NCBI RefSeq assembly: GCF_015220045.1
Contig: NZ_JADBGB010000001.1
Span: 62,001 to 126,000 of the forward strand
Direction: 5' to 3'
Length of the DNA: 64,000 nucleotides
DNA from: Marivivens aquimaris
GTDB taxonomy: Bacteria; Pseudomonadota; Alphaproteobacteria; Rhodobacterales; Rhodobacteraceae
Part shown: positions 1 through 9,361 of the stretch, one piece after another
Layout: every line of letters begins with the position of its first letter
Position numbering within the stretch: position 1 is the stretch's first letter
Notes under the pieces: generated by a model
What the model was told of the DNA's origin: nothing
The model's input: the letters and a program-made list of their open reading frames with translations, nothing else
Databases searched by the model: none
Made by a program: the position numbers and the translations under genes

Positions 1-81
1 GAACTGTTTCGGGTAGGATTTGCGGGACAGCGGCCAGAGGCGCGTGCCCGAGCCACCGCAGAGAATGACGGGTGTAATCAT
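1..81 (-). CDS. manC: Mannose-1-phosphate guanylyltransferase, N-terminus only (runs off window)
   Basis: Only the first 27 codons are in the window. They read [20 protein letters not shown] and then [19 protein letters not shown] is the nucleotide-binding signature of GDP-mannose pyrophosphorylases of the ManC/CpsB type, which make GDP-mannose from mannose 1-phosphate and GTP. The gene is divergent from glgP. It would use the product of the phosphomannomutase at 28433, so it probably serves the polysaccharide genes of this window. Whether a C-terminal mannose-6-phosphate isomerase domain is present cannot be seen. Confidence 0.85.
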   Translation of the reverse strand, partial: MITPVILCGGSGTRLWPLSRKSYPKQF

Positions 82-374
82 TGTTTTGACCAAACTAAGC
101 TAATTTCCACAAAGGGATAGACGGTGCATGTGACTGTTTCAAGGCAGGTGAACCCGAGGTTGTTGGCCAAAGCGTTTCCCAATCAGGGATAGCAGCGCTG
201 CGTTAACACTCTGTTACTTACGGGATCGCAAAAGCGTAGCGCTTGGGCCGCACCTTTTGAATAACAGTCTTCTGGCACCGTCCGTATATTGCCTGAAATA
301 CATGTTAGCGCCAAAACCCCGCTATTCTTTTGGGTGGTTCGCGTTCTTTTGCGACCAATTAGGACAGGTGACAA
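82..374. other. Intergenic region between divergent manC and glgP
   Basis: This stretch must hold the promoters of both divergent genes. It is richer in A/T than the flanking genes. The glgP start at 375 is preceded by AGGACAGGTG as ribosome-binding site. I found no clear operator or RNA structure. Confidence 0.4.
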
Positions 375-2768
375 ATGAACATGCAAACGACCGTGGTGCC
401 TGAACAGCTTCGGCAGAAAATCCTCGACCATCTGACCTATGCGCAGGGCAAGGATATCTCGCACGCCAGCATTTACGACTGGCGGATGGCCGTGAGCCTG
501 TCGCTGCGCGATATGATCGTTGATCCGTGGTTCAACGCGACCCGTCAGATCTACGAAAAGCATGGCAAGCGCGTTTATTACCTGTCGATGGAATTCCTGA
601 TCGGACGTCTGATCGAGGATGCGGTGACGAACCTCGGCGTGGGCGACGCGCTGAGCGCCATCCTCGCCGACTACGACATCAAACTGAACGATGTCATCGA
701 AAACGAACCCGATGCGGCGCTGGGTAACGGCGGTCTCGGGCGTCTGGCGGCGTGTTTCCTCGAGTCCATGTCGACCCTCGGCTGCCCTGCTTACGGCTAT
801 GGCATCCGTTATGACTTCGGCTTGTTTGCACAGCGTTTCGAAGGTGGCCGTCAGGTCGAGATGCCCGAAGACTGGCTGATGCATCCGAACCCGTGGGAAT
901 TCGTGCGTCCCGAAAGCCAGTACACCATTCCGTTCAAGGGCCATGTTTCGATCGAGAACGGCAAGTCGGTCTGGCACGCGAGCGAGGCCGTTCTGGCCCG
1001 CGCCTACGATATGCCGATCATCGGTTGGAATGCCGAGTGGGCGAACACGCTGCGTCTTTGGGGTGCGCTGCCGACGAAGCTGCTGGACCTCGACCGTTTC
1101 AATTCGGGTGACTACACCGCCGCTGCCGCGCCAGAGGCACTGGCCCGTACGCTCAGCCGCGTTCTCTATCCCGAGGACACGACCGAGAACGGCAAGGAAC
1201 TGCGTCTGAAGCAGGAATTCTTCCTCACCTCGGCCGCGCTGCAAGACATCATCCGCCGCTTCCTCAGCGAGTTCAGCGATCTGGCGCTGCTGCCTGAAAA
1301 GGTCGCGATCCAGATGAACGACACGCACCCCGCGCTGGCTGGGCCGGAGTTGATCCGTCTGCTCGTCGACGAACACGATATGGAGTGGGAGACCGCGAAG
1401 GACATCGCGACCCGCTGCCTGAGCTACACCAACCACACCCTGCTGCCCGAAGCGCTGGAGCGTTGGTCGACATGGCTCATGGGCCGCGTGCTGCCGCGTC
1501 ACATGGAGATCATCCAGCGCATCGACGCCGAACATAAAGCAGAGTCGCAGCGCCCCGACACCGTCGGCATCGTCATGAACGACGAGGTCCGCATGGGCGA
1601 GCTGGCTTTCATCATGGCGCACCGCGTTAACGGCGTGTCGGCGCTGCATACCGATCTGATGCGCGAAACGGTCTTTGCCGACCTCAACAAGCTGCACCCG
1701 AACCGCATCGTCAATGAGACCAACGGCGTTACCCCGCGCCGCTGGCTGAAGTACACCAATCCGAGCCTGTCGACCGTCATCACCGATGTCGTCGGCAGCG
1801 GTTGGGAAGCCGACCTCGACAAACTCGCCGATCTTGCGCCGCTCGCGGGCAACACCGGCCTGCAAAAGCGCGTCATGGCGTCGAAGCAGGAAAACAAGGA
1901 ACGTCTGGCCGAGTGGGTCAAAGGCCACATGGGGATCGAGATCGATCCGACCGCCATGTTCGACGTGCAGGTGAAGCGCATCCACGAATACAAGCGCCAG
2001 CACCTCAACCTGTTCGAGACGATCTACCGCTGGAACGAAATCCGCAAGAACCCGACCGCAGGCTGGACGCCGCGTGTGAAGTTCTTTGGCGGTAAGGCCG
2101 CGCCCGGCTATTTCATGGCCAAGCAGATCATCCGTCTCATCAACGACGTGGCCGAAGTCATCAACAACGATCCGGTGACCAAGGACTTCCTCAAGGTCGT
2201 CTATCCGCCGAACTACAACGTCTCGATGGCGGAAAAGCTGATCCCCGCCGCTGATCTGTCCGAACAGATTTCGACCGCAGGTAAAGAAGCCTCCGGCACC
2301 GGCAACATGAAGTTCACCATGAATGGCGCGCTGACCATCGGCACGCTCGACGGGGCAAACGTGGAAATCCGCGAGCATGTCGGGGCAGAGAACTTCTTCC
2401 TCTTTGGCATGACCGCGCAGGAAGCTGGCGAATGCGCCCGCACGCCCGATCACGCCCGCAACGCCATCGGCAAGAGCCAAGCGCTGCGTGACGTGCTCCA
2501 GATCATCGCGGAAGGCACGTTCAACCGCGCCGAGCCGAGCCGCTACTACGACATCGTCGATAACATCTGGAACCACGACCCGTTCCTCGTTGCTTCCGAT
2601 TTCGAAGACTACCTCGCAGCGCAGGCCGACGTGGATGCCGCCTACCGCGACCGGTCGCGCTGGGCAGAAATGGCGATCCTCAACATCGCGTCGTCGGGCT
2701 TCTTCTCGTCCGACCGGACCATCCGCGGCTACATGGCCGACGTCTGGGACGCAAAATCGCTACTGTGA
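375..2768 (+). CDS. glgP: Glycogen/maltodextrin phosphorylase
   Basis: This 797-residue protein has the usual length for glycogen phosphorylase (GT35 family), which uses phosphate to release glucose 1-phosphate from alpha-1,4-glucans with pyridoxal phosphate. Recognisable blocks are YYLSMEFLIGR near residue 70, ENEPDAALGNGGLGRLAACF near 115, NDTHPAL near 315, VKRIHEYKRQ near 540 and the PLP-lysine block EASGTGNMKFTMNGALTIGT near 640. No other glycogen genes (glgA, B, C, X) are adjacent, which is unusual because glgP often sits with them. The ATG is preceded by AGGACAGGTGACAA. The opposite strand carries an open frame of equal length, but it is a codon-bias shadow. Confidence 0.96.
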   Translation: MNMQTTVVPEQLRQKILDHLTYAQGKDISHASIYDWRMAVSLSLRDMIVDPWFNATRQIYEKHGKRVYYLSMEFLIGRLIEDAVTNLGVGDALSAILADYDIKLNDVIENEPDAALGNGGLGRLAACFLESMSTLGCPAYGYGIRYDFGLFAQRFEGGRQVEMPEDWLMHPNPWEFVRPESQYTIPFKGHVSIENGKSVWHASEAVLARAYDMPIIGWNAEWANTLRLWGALPTKLLDLDRFNSGDYTAAAAPEALARTLSRVLYPEDTTENGKELRLKQEFFLTSAALQDIIRRFLSEFSDLALLPEKVAIQMNDTHPALAGPELIRLLVDEHDMEWETAKDIATRCLSYTNHTLLPEALERWSTWLMGRVLPRHMEIIQRIDAEHKAESQRPDTVGIVMNDEVRMGELAFIMAHRVNGVSALHTDLMRETVFADLNKLHPNRIVNETNGVTPRRWLKYTNPSLSTVITDVVGSGWEADLDKLADLAPLAGNTGLQKRVMASKQENKERLAEWVKGHMGIEIDPTAMFDVQVKRIHEYKRQHLNLFETIYRWNEIRKNPTAGWTPRVKFFGGKAAPGYFMAKQIIRLINDVAEVINNDPVTKDFLKVVYPPNYNVSMAEKLIPAADLSEQISTAGKEASGTGNMKFTMNGALTIGTLDGANVEIREHVGAENFFLFGMTAQEAGECARTPDHARNAIGKSQALRDVLQIIAEGTFNRAEPSRYYDIVDNIWNHDPFLVASDFEDYLAAQADVDAAYRDRSRWAEMAILNIASSGFFSSDRTIRGYMADVWDAKSLL

Positions 2769-2773
2769 TGGTG

Positions 2774-2804
2774 TAGGGCCGGTTCTCGAAAGGGACCGGC
2801 CTAT
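2774..2804 (+). terminator. Hairpin downstream of glgP
   Basis: GGCCGGT (2777-2783) pairs with ACCGGCC (2795-2801), extended by TAG/CTA on the outside. No run of T follows, so it may be a weak or Rho-assisted terminator, or an mRNA-stabilising hairpin. Confidence 0.4.
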
Positions 2805-2914
2805 ACCTCTGTGGGGTCGACCCCATGCGTGCGCACCTGAATTGGTGTAACAATGTTTTCGTGTCTGCCGTTACACCAACCGAGCAAGTTAACTGGTTGG
2901 TCTGGCGCATTAAT

Positions 2915-5212
2915 ATGCTGAAAAACACGAAACTCTCGATCAAGCTGCCCGGCGTGATCATTTTCCTCACGACGATCAGCTGCCTTCTGGTGGGTCTTCT
3001 GTCGTATGGCGTTGTTCAGAGAAACGTGCGCGATCAGGCTTACGAGGGGCTGAAGTCCGCCGCTGCCGAGCGCGCCGAGGACATCCAGTCCCACACCGAT
3101 ACCATTCTCAGCCAGCTTGAACTGATGTCGCATGACCGCGGCATGGCGACCTTTGCCGAGGACCTCACCGAAGCCTACAACAACTCGGACGTCAGCGAGG
3201 ACGGTCCGGGTGATATGCTGCGCGCCTTCTACATCACTCAGAACCCGCACGAAAAAGACGAGCGTCACCAGATGCTCATCAACAGCTACGATCCGACCCG
3301 TTATTCCGTGCGCCACGCCCACTGGCAGGAGTCGATCACCCGCCTCGTCAACTATTACAAGTTCGCCGACATGTACTTCGTCGATAACGATGGCGAGGTC
3401 GTCTATTCGTGGAACAAGGACGAGGAATTCGGCCGCAACGTCTATGACGACAGCGAGATCAGCACGACAAAGTTCGCGCTTGTTGCCGCGACCGCCATTC
3501 GCAACGGCAAGAAAAACCGCGCGCGCGGCATCGAGACGAGCATCATCCTGCCCTACGAGTATGGTGATGAGCAGGTCTGGTTTGCCGGTGTGCCGATCTA
3601 CGACCGTAGCGACGAGTCGCTCGGTGCGCTCGTGGTGCAGATCCCGCTGTCGTCCTTTACTGCGGTGATGACCCGCGAGATGTCGATGACCTACGACACG
3701 GACACGATTCTGATCGCACCGACCCGCGACGGTATGCTGGGTTTCAGTGAAAGCGAGACGACCGACATCGATTTCCTTGTCGATACGATCGCGGACTCCG
3801 AAGTGTCGGTCAAAGCACTCGCCGCGATCAATGCGGGCGTCGAGCCACGCACGACCGAAAACGGGCTCGATATGATCTCTGCCTTCGCGTCGGTCCAGCT
3901 GCCCGCTGGCACTTACGGTATCGTGGTCGAAGCGCTCGAAAACGAAGTCATGGCCGATGCGAACCACCTTTTGCGCATCATTGCCCTCGTCACGATTGCC
4001 GTCGGCGCGATCGCCGGTCTGTCGGGCCTCGTCTTTGCCCGCGCTGTCGTGCGCCCCATGGTTCGGCTGAAGGATACGCTGACCCGCGTGTCAGAGGATA
4101 AGAACCTGTCGCTCGTCATCCGCGCCCGCCGCAAGGACGAGGTCGGTGAAAGCACCCGCGCCGTCAAAGACATCCTGGATATGTTCGACAGCACCCTGAT
4201 CGCTGTGCGCGAGGAAACCCTGAACGTTGCGCGCGCCGCCGACGATATTTCAATCTCTGCGCAGAGCATTGCGGAAAACGCAGCGGTCCAGTCGTCGGCT
4301 GTCGAGGAACTCAGCTCCTCCGCCGAAGAGACCGCATCGCAAGCGCGCGCTGGCGTCGAAAACGCCAAGCGGGCAGGGGATCTGGTGCAGACCACCTCCA
4401 ACGTTGCGCATGAAGGTAAGGCCAAAGTTGCTGAAATGGTCGGCGCGATGGACGACATCAGCAAGAGCTCGCAAGAGATCGCCAAGACCATCAAGGTCAT
4501 CGACGAGATCGCGTTCCAGACCAACCTTCTCGCGCTCAACGCCGCTGTCGAGGCGGCCCGCGCAGGCGTTCACGGTCGCGGCTTCTCTGTCGTGGCCCAA
4601 GAGGTTCGCAACCTCGCGGCCCGTTCCGCCAAGGCCGCTCGCGAGACAGGCGAACTCATCGACAAATCGGTGCGTCAGGTGAAGGTCGGCGTCGAAGTGT
4701 CGGGCGAAACCTCCAAAGCGTTCGAGGATATCGTCGGCAACGTCTCCCACGTCACCGATCTGGTCGGCAGCATCGTCGCCACATCCGAAGAACAGCAGCG
4801 CAGCGTCGAACACATGAACAAGGCGATTATCTCGGTTGCCAAGATTGCCCGCGAAAGCACCAATCAGGCCGAGATGATGTCCGAAACGGCAGAAAAACTC
4901 ACCACGATGAACAGCAACGTGGTGGCCGAACTGTCCCGCTTCCAGCTCAGCGAAAGCAGCACCATGGTTGCCGAGGTCGAAGAGCAGGACGTCTCTGAAA
5001 CCGCGCTGGAAACCTATCAGGAAGATTCCGACTTCGAGGATTTTGACAACTTCGGCAGCCGTTGGGCCGACGAACAGATCGTCGAAGCCGCGATCGAGGA
5101 GAACACTGCCCCCAACGAGTTGGCCGAGGACATGGAAAACAAGGAGCCCGCCAACAGCGCGCAGCCTGTCCGTTCAGTGGACCGTGACGAGCGGAGCTTC
5201 GGCTTCTTCTAA
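2915..5212 (+). CDS. Methyl-accepting chemotaxis protein with periplasmic Cache-like sensor
   Basis: This transmembrane chemoreceptor signals to a CheA-CheW complex. I chose the ATG at 2915 (MLKNTKLSIKLPGVIIFLTT), which places the first membrane helix at the N-terminus; the frame is open upstream to 2825. A periplasmic region of about 310 residues contains a Cache-like stretch (DMYFVDNDGEVVYSWNKD). A second membrane helix, a HAMP domain and the cytoplasmic signalling tip with [15 protein letters not shown] follow. After the methyl-accepting region comes an unusually long acidic tail of about 100 residues with no CheR-docking pentapeptide. It is 4.5 kb from the nearest che gene and separately transcribed. 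The ligand is unknown. Confidence 0.93.
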   Translation: MLKNTKLSIKLPGVIIFLTTISCLLVGLLSYGVVQRNVRDQAYEGLKSAAAERAEDIQSHTDTILSQLELMSHDRGMATFAEDLTEAYNNSDVSEDGPGDMLRAFYITQNPHEKDERHQMLINSYDPTRYSVRHAHWQESITRLVNYYKFADMYFVDNDGEVVYSWNKDEEFGRNVYDDSEISTTKFALVAATAIRNGKKNRARGIETSIILPYEYGDEQVWFAGVPIYDRSDESLGALVVQIPLSSFTAVMTREMSMTYDTDTILIAPTRDGMLGFSESETTDIDFLVDTIADSEVSVKALAAINAGVEPRTTENGLDMISAFASVQLPAGTYGIVVEALENEVMADANHLLRIIALVTIAVGAIAGLSGLVFARAVVRPMVRLKDTLTRVSEDKNLSLVIRARRKDEVGESTRAVKDILDMFDSTLIAVREETLNVARAADDISISAQSIAENAAVQSSAVEELSSSAEETASQARAGVENAKRAGDLVQTTSNVAHEGKAKVAEMVGAMDDISKSSQEIAKTIKVIDEIAFQTNLLALNAAVEAARAGVHGRGFSVVAQEVRNLAARSAKAARETGELIDKSVRQVKVGVEVSGETSKAFEDIVGNVSHVTDLVGSIVATSEEQQRSVEHMNKAIISVAKIARESTNQAEMMSETAEKLTTMNSNVVAELSRFQLSESSTMVAEVEEQDVSETALETYQEDSDFEDFDNFGSRWADEQIVEAAIEENTAPNELAEDMENKEPANSAQPVRSVDRDERSFGFF

Positions 5213-5272
5213 GTCACCGGTTTTCTCTCAATCTGCCATCGGCTACATCATCAGAAACCTGAGCGGGGGCTT

Positions 5273-6121
5273 ATGATGAAACTGGTTCTGATCCACACAG
5301 GCGGCACAATCGGCATGGCGGAAACGCCCGACGGCCTCGCGCCCAAGCCCGGTCTGGTCGAGGACGCGATCAAAGCGCGTCTTCCCGAAGGTGTTGAACT
5401 GGTCGAACACGTCTTCGATCCGCTGGTCGATAGTGCCGATGTCGGCCCTGATGACTGGAACCACATCCTCGATGTAATCGACGCGGAGCCCGATGCGCCT
5501 GTCATCCTCACCCACGGCACCGACACGATGGCCTTTACTGGCGCGGCGCTGTCGCAGGCGCTGTTCGGTCTGGGCCGCCGCGTTGTGATGTGCGGCTCCA
5601 TGTTGCCGCTCGGTATGGACGGCGACGCCGAAGGCAACCTCGACCTCGCGCTTCAGGCTGTCATGGAGCCGGAGGAGGGCGTTTTCCTCGCCTTCGCCGA
5701 CCAGATCATGCCCGCCGCCGGCCTCGTGAAACACAACAGCCATCAGGTCGACGCGTTTCGTTCGGTCCCGCAATCGCTCACCAAACCCGCTGTGCGCCGT
5801 TTTGCCCCGCGTAACCTGGCCATCCTGACCCTGTCGCCTGCGCTGCCGGTGGCGGCTCTGACCGCGGCGCTCTCTGCGCTGGACGGTGCGGTGCTGCGCG
5901 TCTTCGGCTCAGGGACCATGATGAACGACCCCGACCTGATCGCTGCGCTGCGTGCCGCGACCGACTCGGGCACACCCATCAGGTGTGTTTCGCAGTGCGA
6001 GTCGGGTGGTCTTGAGCCAGGCACCTACGCGGCAGGGGCCGGACTATGGTCTGCTGGCGTCGAAAATGGCGGGAATCAGACCGCCGAGGCGGCTCTGGTT
6101 TCGCTTTGGTTGCGGAATTAA
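5273..6121 (+). CDS. ansA: Asparaginase/glutaminase family amidohydrolase
   Basis: The protein (282 residues) carries both asparaginase signatures. HTGGTIGM at residues 8-15 holds the first catalytic threonine, and LTHGTDTMAFTG near residue 80 holds the second Thr-Asp pair. The family hydrolyses L-asparagine to aspartate and ammonia. There is no signal peptide, so it is probably cytoplasmic (type I-like). It is shorter than the typical 320-340 residues, with a compact C-terminal domain. Two ATGs lie in tandem at 5273 and 5276 behind GCGGGGGC. It sits 60 bases after the chemoreceptor and may be co-transcribed with it. Substrate preference cannot be told from sequence. Confidence 0.88.
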   Translation: MMKLVLIHTGGTIGMAETPDGLAPKPGLVEDAIKARLPEGVELVEHVFDPLVDSADVGPDDWNHILDVIDAEPDAPVILTHGTDTMAFTGAALSQALFGLGRRVVMCGSMLPLGMDGDAEGNLDLALQAVMEPEEGVFLAFADQIMPAAGLVKHNSHQVDAFRSVPQSLTKPAVRRFAPRNLAILTLSPALPVAALTAALSALDGAVLRVFGSGTMMNDPDLIAALRAATDSGTPIRCVSQCESGGLEPGTYAAGAGLWSAGVENGGNQTAEAALVSLWLRN

Positions 6122-6485
6122 ACCTGTATGCAAATTACGATTTAATCCGAACGTGACGCTGACAGTATTTCAAAGTGACTTTGGAATATTCGTTCGCATA
6201 TGAGGAACGCCGATAGCGCCTCTCGCGGAAAATTCGATACTAGATGTAGATCCGCGCCTACGGCCACAAAGTGCGTCAAATTCGAATAGAATTTTCCACT
6301 AAAATATACGTTCGAGTATAAACGCTGTAGCCGAAAGTATCCAAATTGGCGCGAAATGATCCTTTAAAACAAGACTTTCGTGAAAAATGACATTCTAACA
6401 GGATGCTGAAAATACCCCCGTTGTATCTCCGTCGGAGCAAGGGAAGGGGGGTGGCTATGGGGTGTCCTGTTAAGGGCGTATTCAA
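6122..6485. other. A/T-rich leader region upstream of the RTX protease
   Basis: This 364-base region has no credible gene. It is clearly more A/T-rich than its surroundings and contains an inverted repeat, GGAAAATTC (6227-6235) and GAATTTTCC (6289-6297), with arms 53 bases apart. A purine-rich AGGG (6473-6476) lies 9 bases before the TTG start of the protease. It probably holds the protease promoter and regulator sites. Confidence 0.45.
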
Positions 6486-7946
6486 TTGGCAGATGTAGTG
6501 AGTTCTGCCATGACCAGTGTAAATCAAAATCTCGCCGTAAACGCCCTGAATGGTTCCCAAGCGACCAAGTATGTCAGCCAGTCGGGCGATGCCTCCATCG
6601 ACACCTTCTTCGAAGGCACGCCGAAAGTCTGGGCACCGAACAACGGTAACGGCCCGACACAGATCAGCTTCAGCTTCTATAACGGCAACAGCGCCACGCT
6701 GAACGAGGGCGCATACGGTAGCGGCTTTGCGGGCCAGATCGCCAACGAGCCGACCGTACAATTCACCGACGCGCAGAAAGCCGCGATCCGCGCCGCTCTG
6801 ACCGAGTGGGAAAAGGTCGCCAACGTCGAATTCGTCGAAGTTCAGGAAGTGAACGGCGACGCTGGCACGATGCGCTTCTTCGGCACCAACGAAAGCTACA
6901 ACGGTTACGCAGCCTATGGCTTCTACCCGTCCTCCACTTCGGCCGGTGGCGACATCTGGTTGATGGAAGACTACATGACCGCCGACAGCTGGGAGCAGGG
7001 CGAAACCTGGCAGTTCCGTACCCTCATGCACGAAATCGGCCACTCCATGGGTCTCGGTCACGCAGGCGAGGGCGGCTCTGCCGACTTCCCGACGTACCGC
7101 ACCTACTCGATCATGGCCAAGAGCGACTATGCATCGAGCTGGGCCGTTGTCGACGGCGAATTCCGTTACACCGTTTCGAACACCCCGATGGTCTACGACA
7201 TTCAGGCAATGCAGTACCTATACGGTGCGAACGAAAGCTACAACGCAGGCGATACGACCTACAAATTCGAGCAAGACGACGCCCAAGTCACCGCCATCTG
7301 GGATGCTGGCGGCGAGGACACTTTCGACTTCACCGACTTTACGGCCGACAACATCATCGACATGCGTGCAGGCAAATACTCGACCATCGCATTCGATGGC
7401 GTCCGTGAAGGCACCGTCAACATCGGCAACGCATTCGGTGTGACGATCGAAAACCTCGACTCCGGCGCAGGCAACGACAAGATCACCGGCAACGACGCCG
7501 CAAATGAGATCAATGCAGGTGCGGGCCGCGACGTGGTAAACGGCCTCGACGGCAACGACGTCATCTATGGCGGCGCAGGCAACGACAAACTGCGCGGTCA
7601 GGACGGCAACGACGTGCTGAACGGCGGCGAAGGCAAGGACAAGCTCTACGGCGGTGCCGGTTCCGACCAGCTGTTTGGCGACGCGACCGACCTGCTGGTG
7701 GGCAACGGCGGCGCTGACCGCTTCATCTTTACCGGCGCCGAGGGCCGCATCAAGATCAAGGACTTCGACGCCGGCCAAGGCGACGTCATCATCGCTGCCG
7801 CTTCGAACGGCGAAAGCGCAGGGGACATCCAGTCGCAAGCCTACGAGAGCGGCAAGAACACGATCCTCGAGTTTGACGACTTCACCATCGTGCTGAAAAA
7901 CACGCAGCTGGACGACCTCGAAGACCACTCCGGCTGGCTCTTCTAA
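6486..7946 (+). CDS. Serralysin-like secreted metalloprotease with RTX calcium-binding repeats
   Basis: The zinc motif HEIGHSMGLGH (residues 182-192) followed by the Met-turn SIMAKSDY defines an M10-type metzincin protease. Residues about 322-400 contain glycine/aspartate nonapeptides of the GGxGxDxLx type (GGAGNDKLRGQDGNDVL), which bind calcium and accompany type I secretion from a C-terminal signal. There is no N-terminal Sec signal, as expected for this route. No ABC exporter, membrane fusion protein or inhibitor gene is adjacent, so the secretion system must be elsewhere. The start is uncertain: TTG at 6486 has AGGG 9 bases upstream, while ATG at 6510 would give MTSVNQNL but lacks a clear ribosome-binding site. 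Confidence 0.92.
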   Translation: MADVVSSAMTSVNQNLAVNALNGSQATKYVSQSGDASIDTFFEGTPKVWAPNNGNGPTQISFSFYNGNSATLNEGAYGSGFAGQIANEPTVQFTDAQKAAIRAALTEWEKVANVEFVEVQEVNGDAGTMRFFGTNESYNGYAAYGFYPSSTSAGGDIWLMEDYMTADSWEQGETWQFRTLMHEIGHSMGLGHAGEGGSADFPTYRTYSIMAKSDYASSWAVVDGEFRYTVSNTPMVYDIQAMQYLYGANESYNAGDTTYKFEQDDAQVTAIWDAGGEDTFDFTDFTADNIIDMRAGKYSTIAFDGVREGTVNIGNAFGVTIENLDSGAGNDKITGNDAANEINAGAGRDVVNGLDGNDVIYGGAGNDKLRGQDGNDVLNGGEGKDKLYGGAGSDQLFGDATDLLVGNGGADRFIFTGAEGRIKIKDFDAGQGDVIIAAASNGESAGDIQSQAYESGKNTILEFDDFTIVLKNTQLDDLEDHSGWLF

Positions 7947-7949
7947 GAC

Positions 7950-7986
7950 AAAAACGCAGCGATCTTGCCGATTGCTGCGTTTTTTC
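7950..7986 (+). terminator. Rho-independent terminator of the RTX protease
   Basis: AAAACGCAGCGAT pairs with ATTGCTGCGTTTT around a short loop, one mismatch in the stem, and ends in a run of T at 7980-7985. Confidence 0.85.
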
Positions 7987-8060
7987 ATTGCCCGACTAGC
8001 TTCGGTGTTAATCTTCTGGTGTAGTATGACTGTAAGTCGTACCACTTCAGGGGATGTTTC

Positions 8061-8279
8061 ATGTCGGACGAGCAAAAGCTGCTTCAGCGCAAGGTCATGC
8101 TGATGTGTTTTCTCGGCACCCACATTCCGCTTACCGTGCTGTGTATCTACGCGATGACCAGCGGCGTGGCTGGCGTGGGTATGATGCTGCTGGCAACATT
8201 GCTCGCCACCGTAGTCGGCGCGGGTGTTGCGCTGCTTGCAGTCAGAAACGGTTTCCGTGCGATGGCGACCGCTAACTGA
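8061..8279 (+). CDS. Small two-helix membrane protein of unknown function
   Basis: The 72-residue product has two hydrophobic segments (about residues 13-33 and 38-60) with a short loop containing TSGVAGVG, and a basic end. AGGGGATG lies just before the ATG. It follows the protease terminator by 75 bases and converges on the next gene with an 8-base overlap of the 3' ends. I do not recognise a family. Confidence 0.6.
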   Translation: MSDEQKLLQRKVMLMCFLGTHIPLTVLCIYAMTSGVAGVGMMLLATLLATVVGAGVALLAVRNGFRAMATAN

Positions 8280-8601
8280 AAATCCAGTTCAGCACGATGA
8301 CCTTCACGGTCAGAACCGCCAGCAGGCCCAGCCCGTACCACTGCCATTTCCCGATCTTGAACCGGCGTTCCTTCGCGGGATGGCCAAGCTCTTCCTGCAC
8401 CGCGCTCAGCACTTTCAGCTTTTGCGCAGGGGACAGCGTCGGCCCATAAGCCTGTTCGAGGATTTCGAACCAATAGAGCGTATCCTCACCGAAATCCGCA
8501 CGCGCCTTCGCGCCCTCGTCGGCTTCGGCCAGCCCGAGCAGGAACTCCATCGCATCAAGACTGCGCTGTGCATCCGGCGAGATGTCATCGTTATCGGGCA
8601 T
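8272..8601 (-). CDS. Anti-sigma-factor-like single-helix membrane protein
   Basis: The ATG at 8601 starts MPDNDDISPDAQR and gives 109 residues; the open frame extends further upstream but without family-like sequence. A soluble N-terminal part (EFLLGLAEADEG, then YWFEILEQ) is followed by a basic stretch and one C-terminal membrane helix. The pattern matches, block for block, the anti-sigma protein encoded at 9358 (EYVLGVLPPDEE, then DYWRTSFAEW, then a terminal helix) and the two are almost the same length. The gene is divergent from the ECF sigma gene at 8759. I infer a second, diverged anti-sigma protein or a paralogue; this is not proven. Confidence 0.55.
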   Translation of the reverse strand: MPDNDDISPDAQRSLDAMEFLLGLAEADEGAKARADFGEDTLYWFEILEQAYGPTLSPAQKLKVLSAVQEELGHPAKERRFKIGKWQWYGLGLLAVLTVKVIVLNWIFS

Positions 8602-8758
8602 TGTGATCCAATAAATCGGGTGCTCGTAAGGAATTACGTGTCCGCTGTAAAAGAGTTGCGCGTTTCGCATCTGCAGCAGAACACGGCTAGTATTATGCTC
8701 AACCTGTGCTAGTTTTCTCACGAGCAGAAACCGTCCGCAGGAGCGGGCGATCGGGCCG

Positions 8759-9361
8759 ATGAGGGACTTCGCCCGTATGTTTTCTGCGGCAGTAATCGGG
8801 GGCGATGTGGCTGCTTCGGACGATGACAGTAATATTCTACTGGTCGACATCGCGCGCGGATCGCGAGATGCGTTCGACCGGTTTTACGAACTTCACGCGG
8901 GGCTTGCCTTCGGTGTCGTGCTGCGCGTTGTCCGCGATCGTTCGCTGGCCGAGGATATTTTGCAGGACGTGTTCGTAAAGGTCTGGCGGTCTGCTGGTCA
9001 GTTCGACCGCAACCGCTCTGCCGCGACGACGTGGCTGGTCACCATCGCCCGCAATGCCGCCATCGACAACGTCCGCCGCTCGCAGCGCCGCGTGGTGACG
9101 ACCCAGATCAACGAATGGAACGGCGGGAACGACAAATCGTCCGAAGACGAAATGATGCTCACCGACGACAAGCGTGTGCTGGCGATCTGTCTCGACGAAC
9201 TTGAAGGCAAGCAGCGCTGGGCTGTCGGGAAGGCGTACCTCGAAGGGTTCACCTATCAGGAACTGGCCGTCGCGATGGACGCTCCGCTGAACACCGTGCG
9301 ATCGTGGCTCCGCCGGTCGTTGCACCGTCTGCGCCTGTGCCTTGAGGAGCGCCAACCATGA
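8759..9361 (+). CDS. ECF-family RNA polymerase sigma factor
   Basis: The 200-residue protein has sigma region 2 (AFDRFYELHAG through LAEDILQDVFVKVWRS, with TTWLVTIARNAAIDNVRRS) and region 4 with a helix-turn-helix (FTYQELAVAMDAPLNTVRSW). It lacks the domains of housekeeping sigma factors, so it is an extracytoplasmic-function type that redirects RNA polymerase to a small regulon. The stop codon overlaps the start of the anti-sigma gene as ATGA, so the two are translationally coupled. The start may be ATG 8759 or ATG 8777. It is clearly different from the EcfG gene at 40752. The inducing signal is unknown. Confidence 0.9.
   Translation: MRDFARMFSAAVIGGDVAASDDDSNILLVDIARGSRDAFDRFYELHAGLAFGVVLRVVRDRSLAEDILQDVFVKVWRSAGQFDRNRSAATTWLVTIARNAAIDNVRRSQRRVVTTQINEWNGGNDKSSEDEMMLTDDKRVLAICLDELEGKQRWAVGKAYLEGFTYQELAVAMDAPLNTVRSWLRRSLHRLRLCLEERQP

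Noticed and set aside
183..2576. 797-codon open frame antisense to glycogen phosphorylase, of the same length as the real gene
   Set aside because: It mirrors glgP, has arginine/histidine/aspartate-rich composition typical of antisense frames in high-GC genes, and shows no domain. The equal length is chance.
2825..2914. N-terminal extension of the chemoreceptor from the ATG at 2825
   Set aside because: The extra 30 residues would precede the normal membrane-helix start, and the ATG at 2915 gives the usual receptor N-terminus, although its ribosome-binding site is weak.
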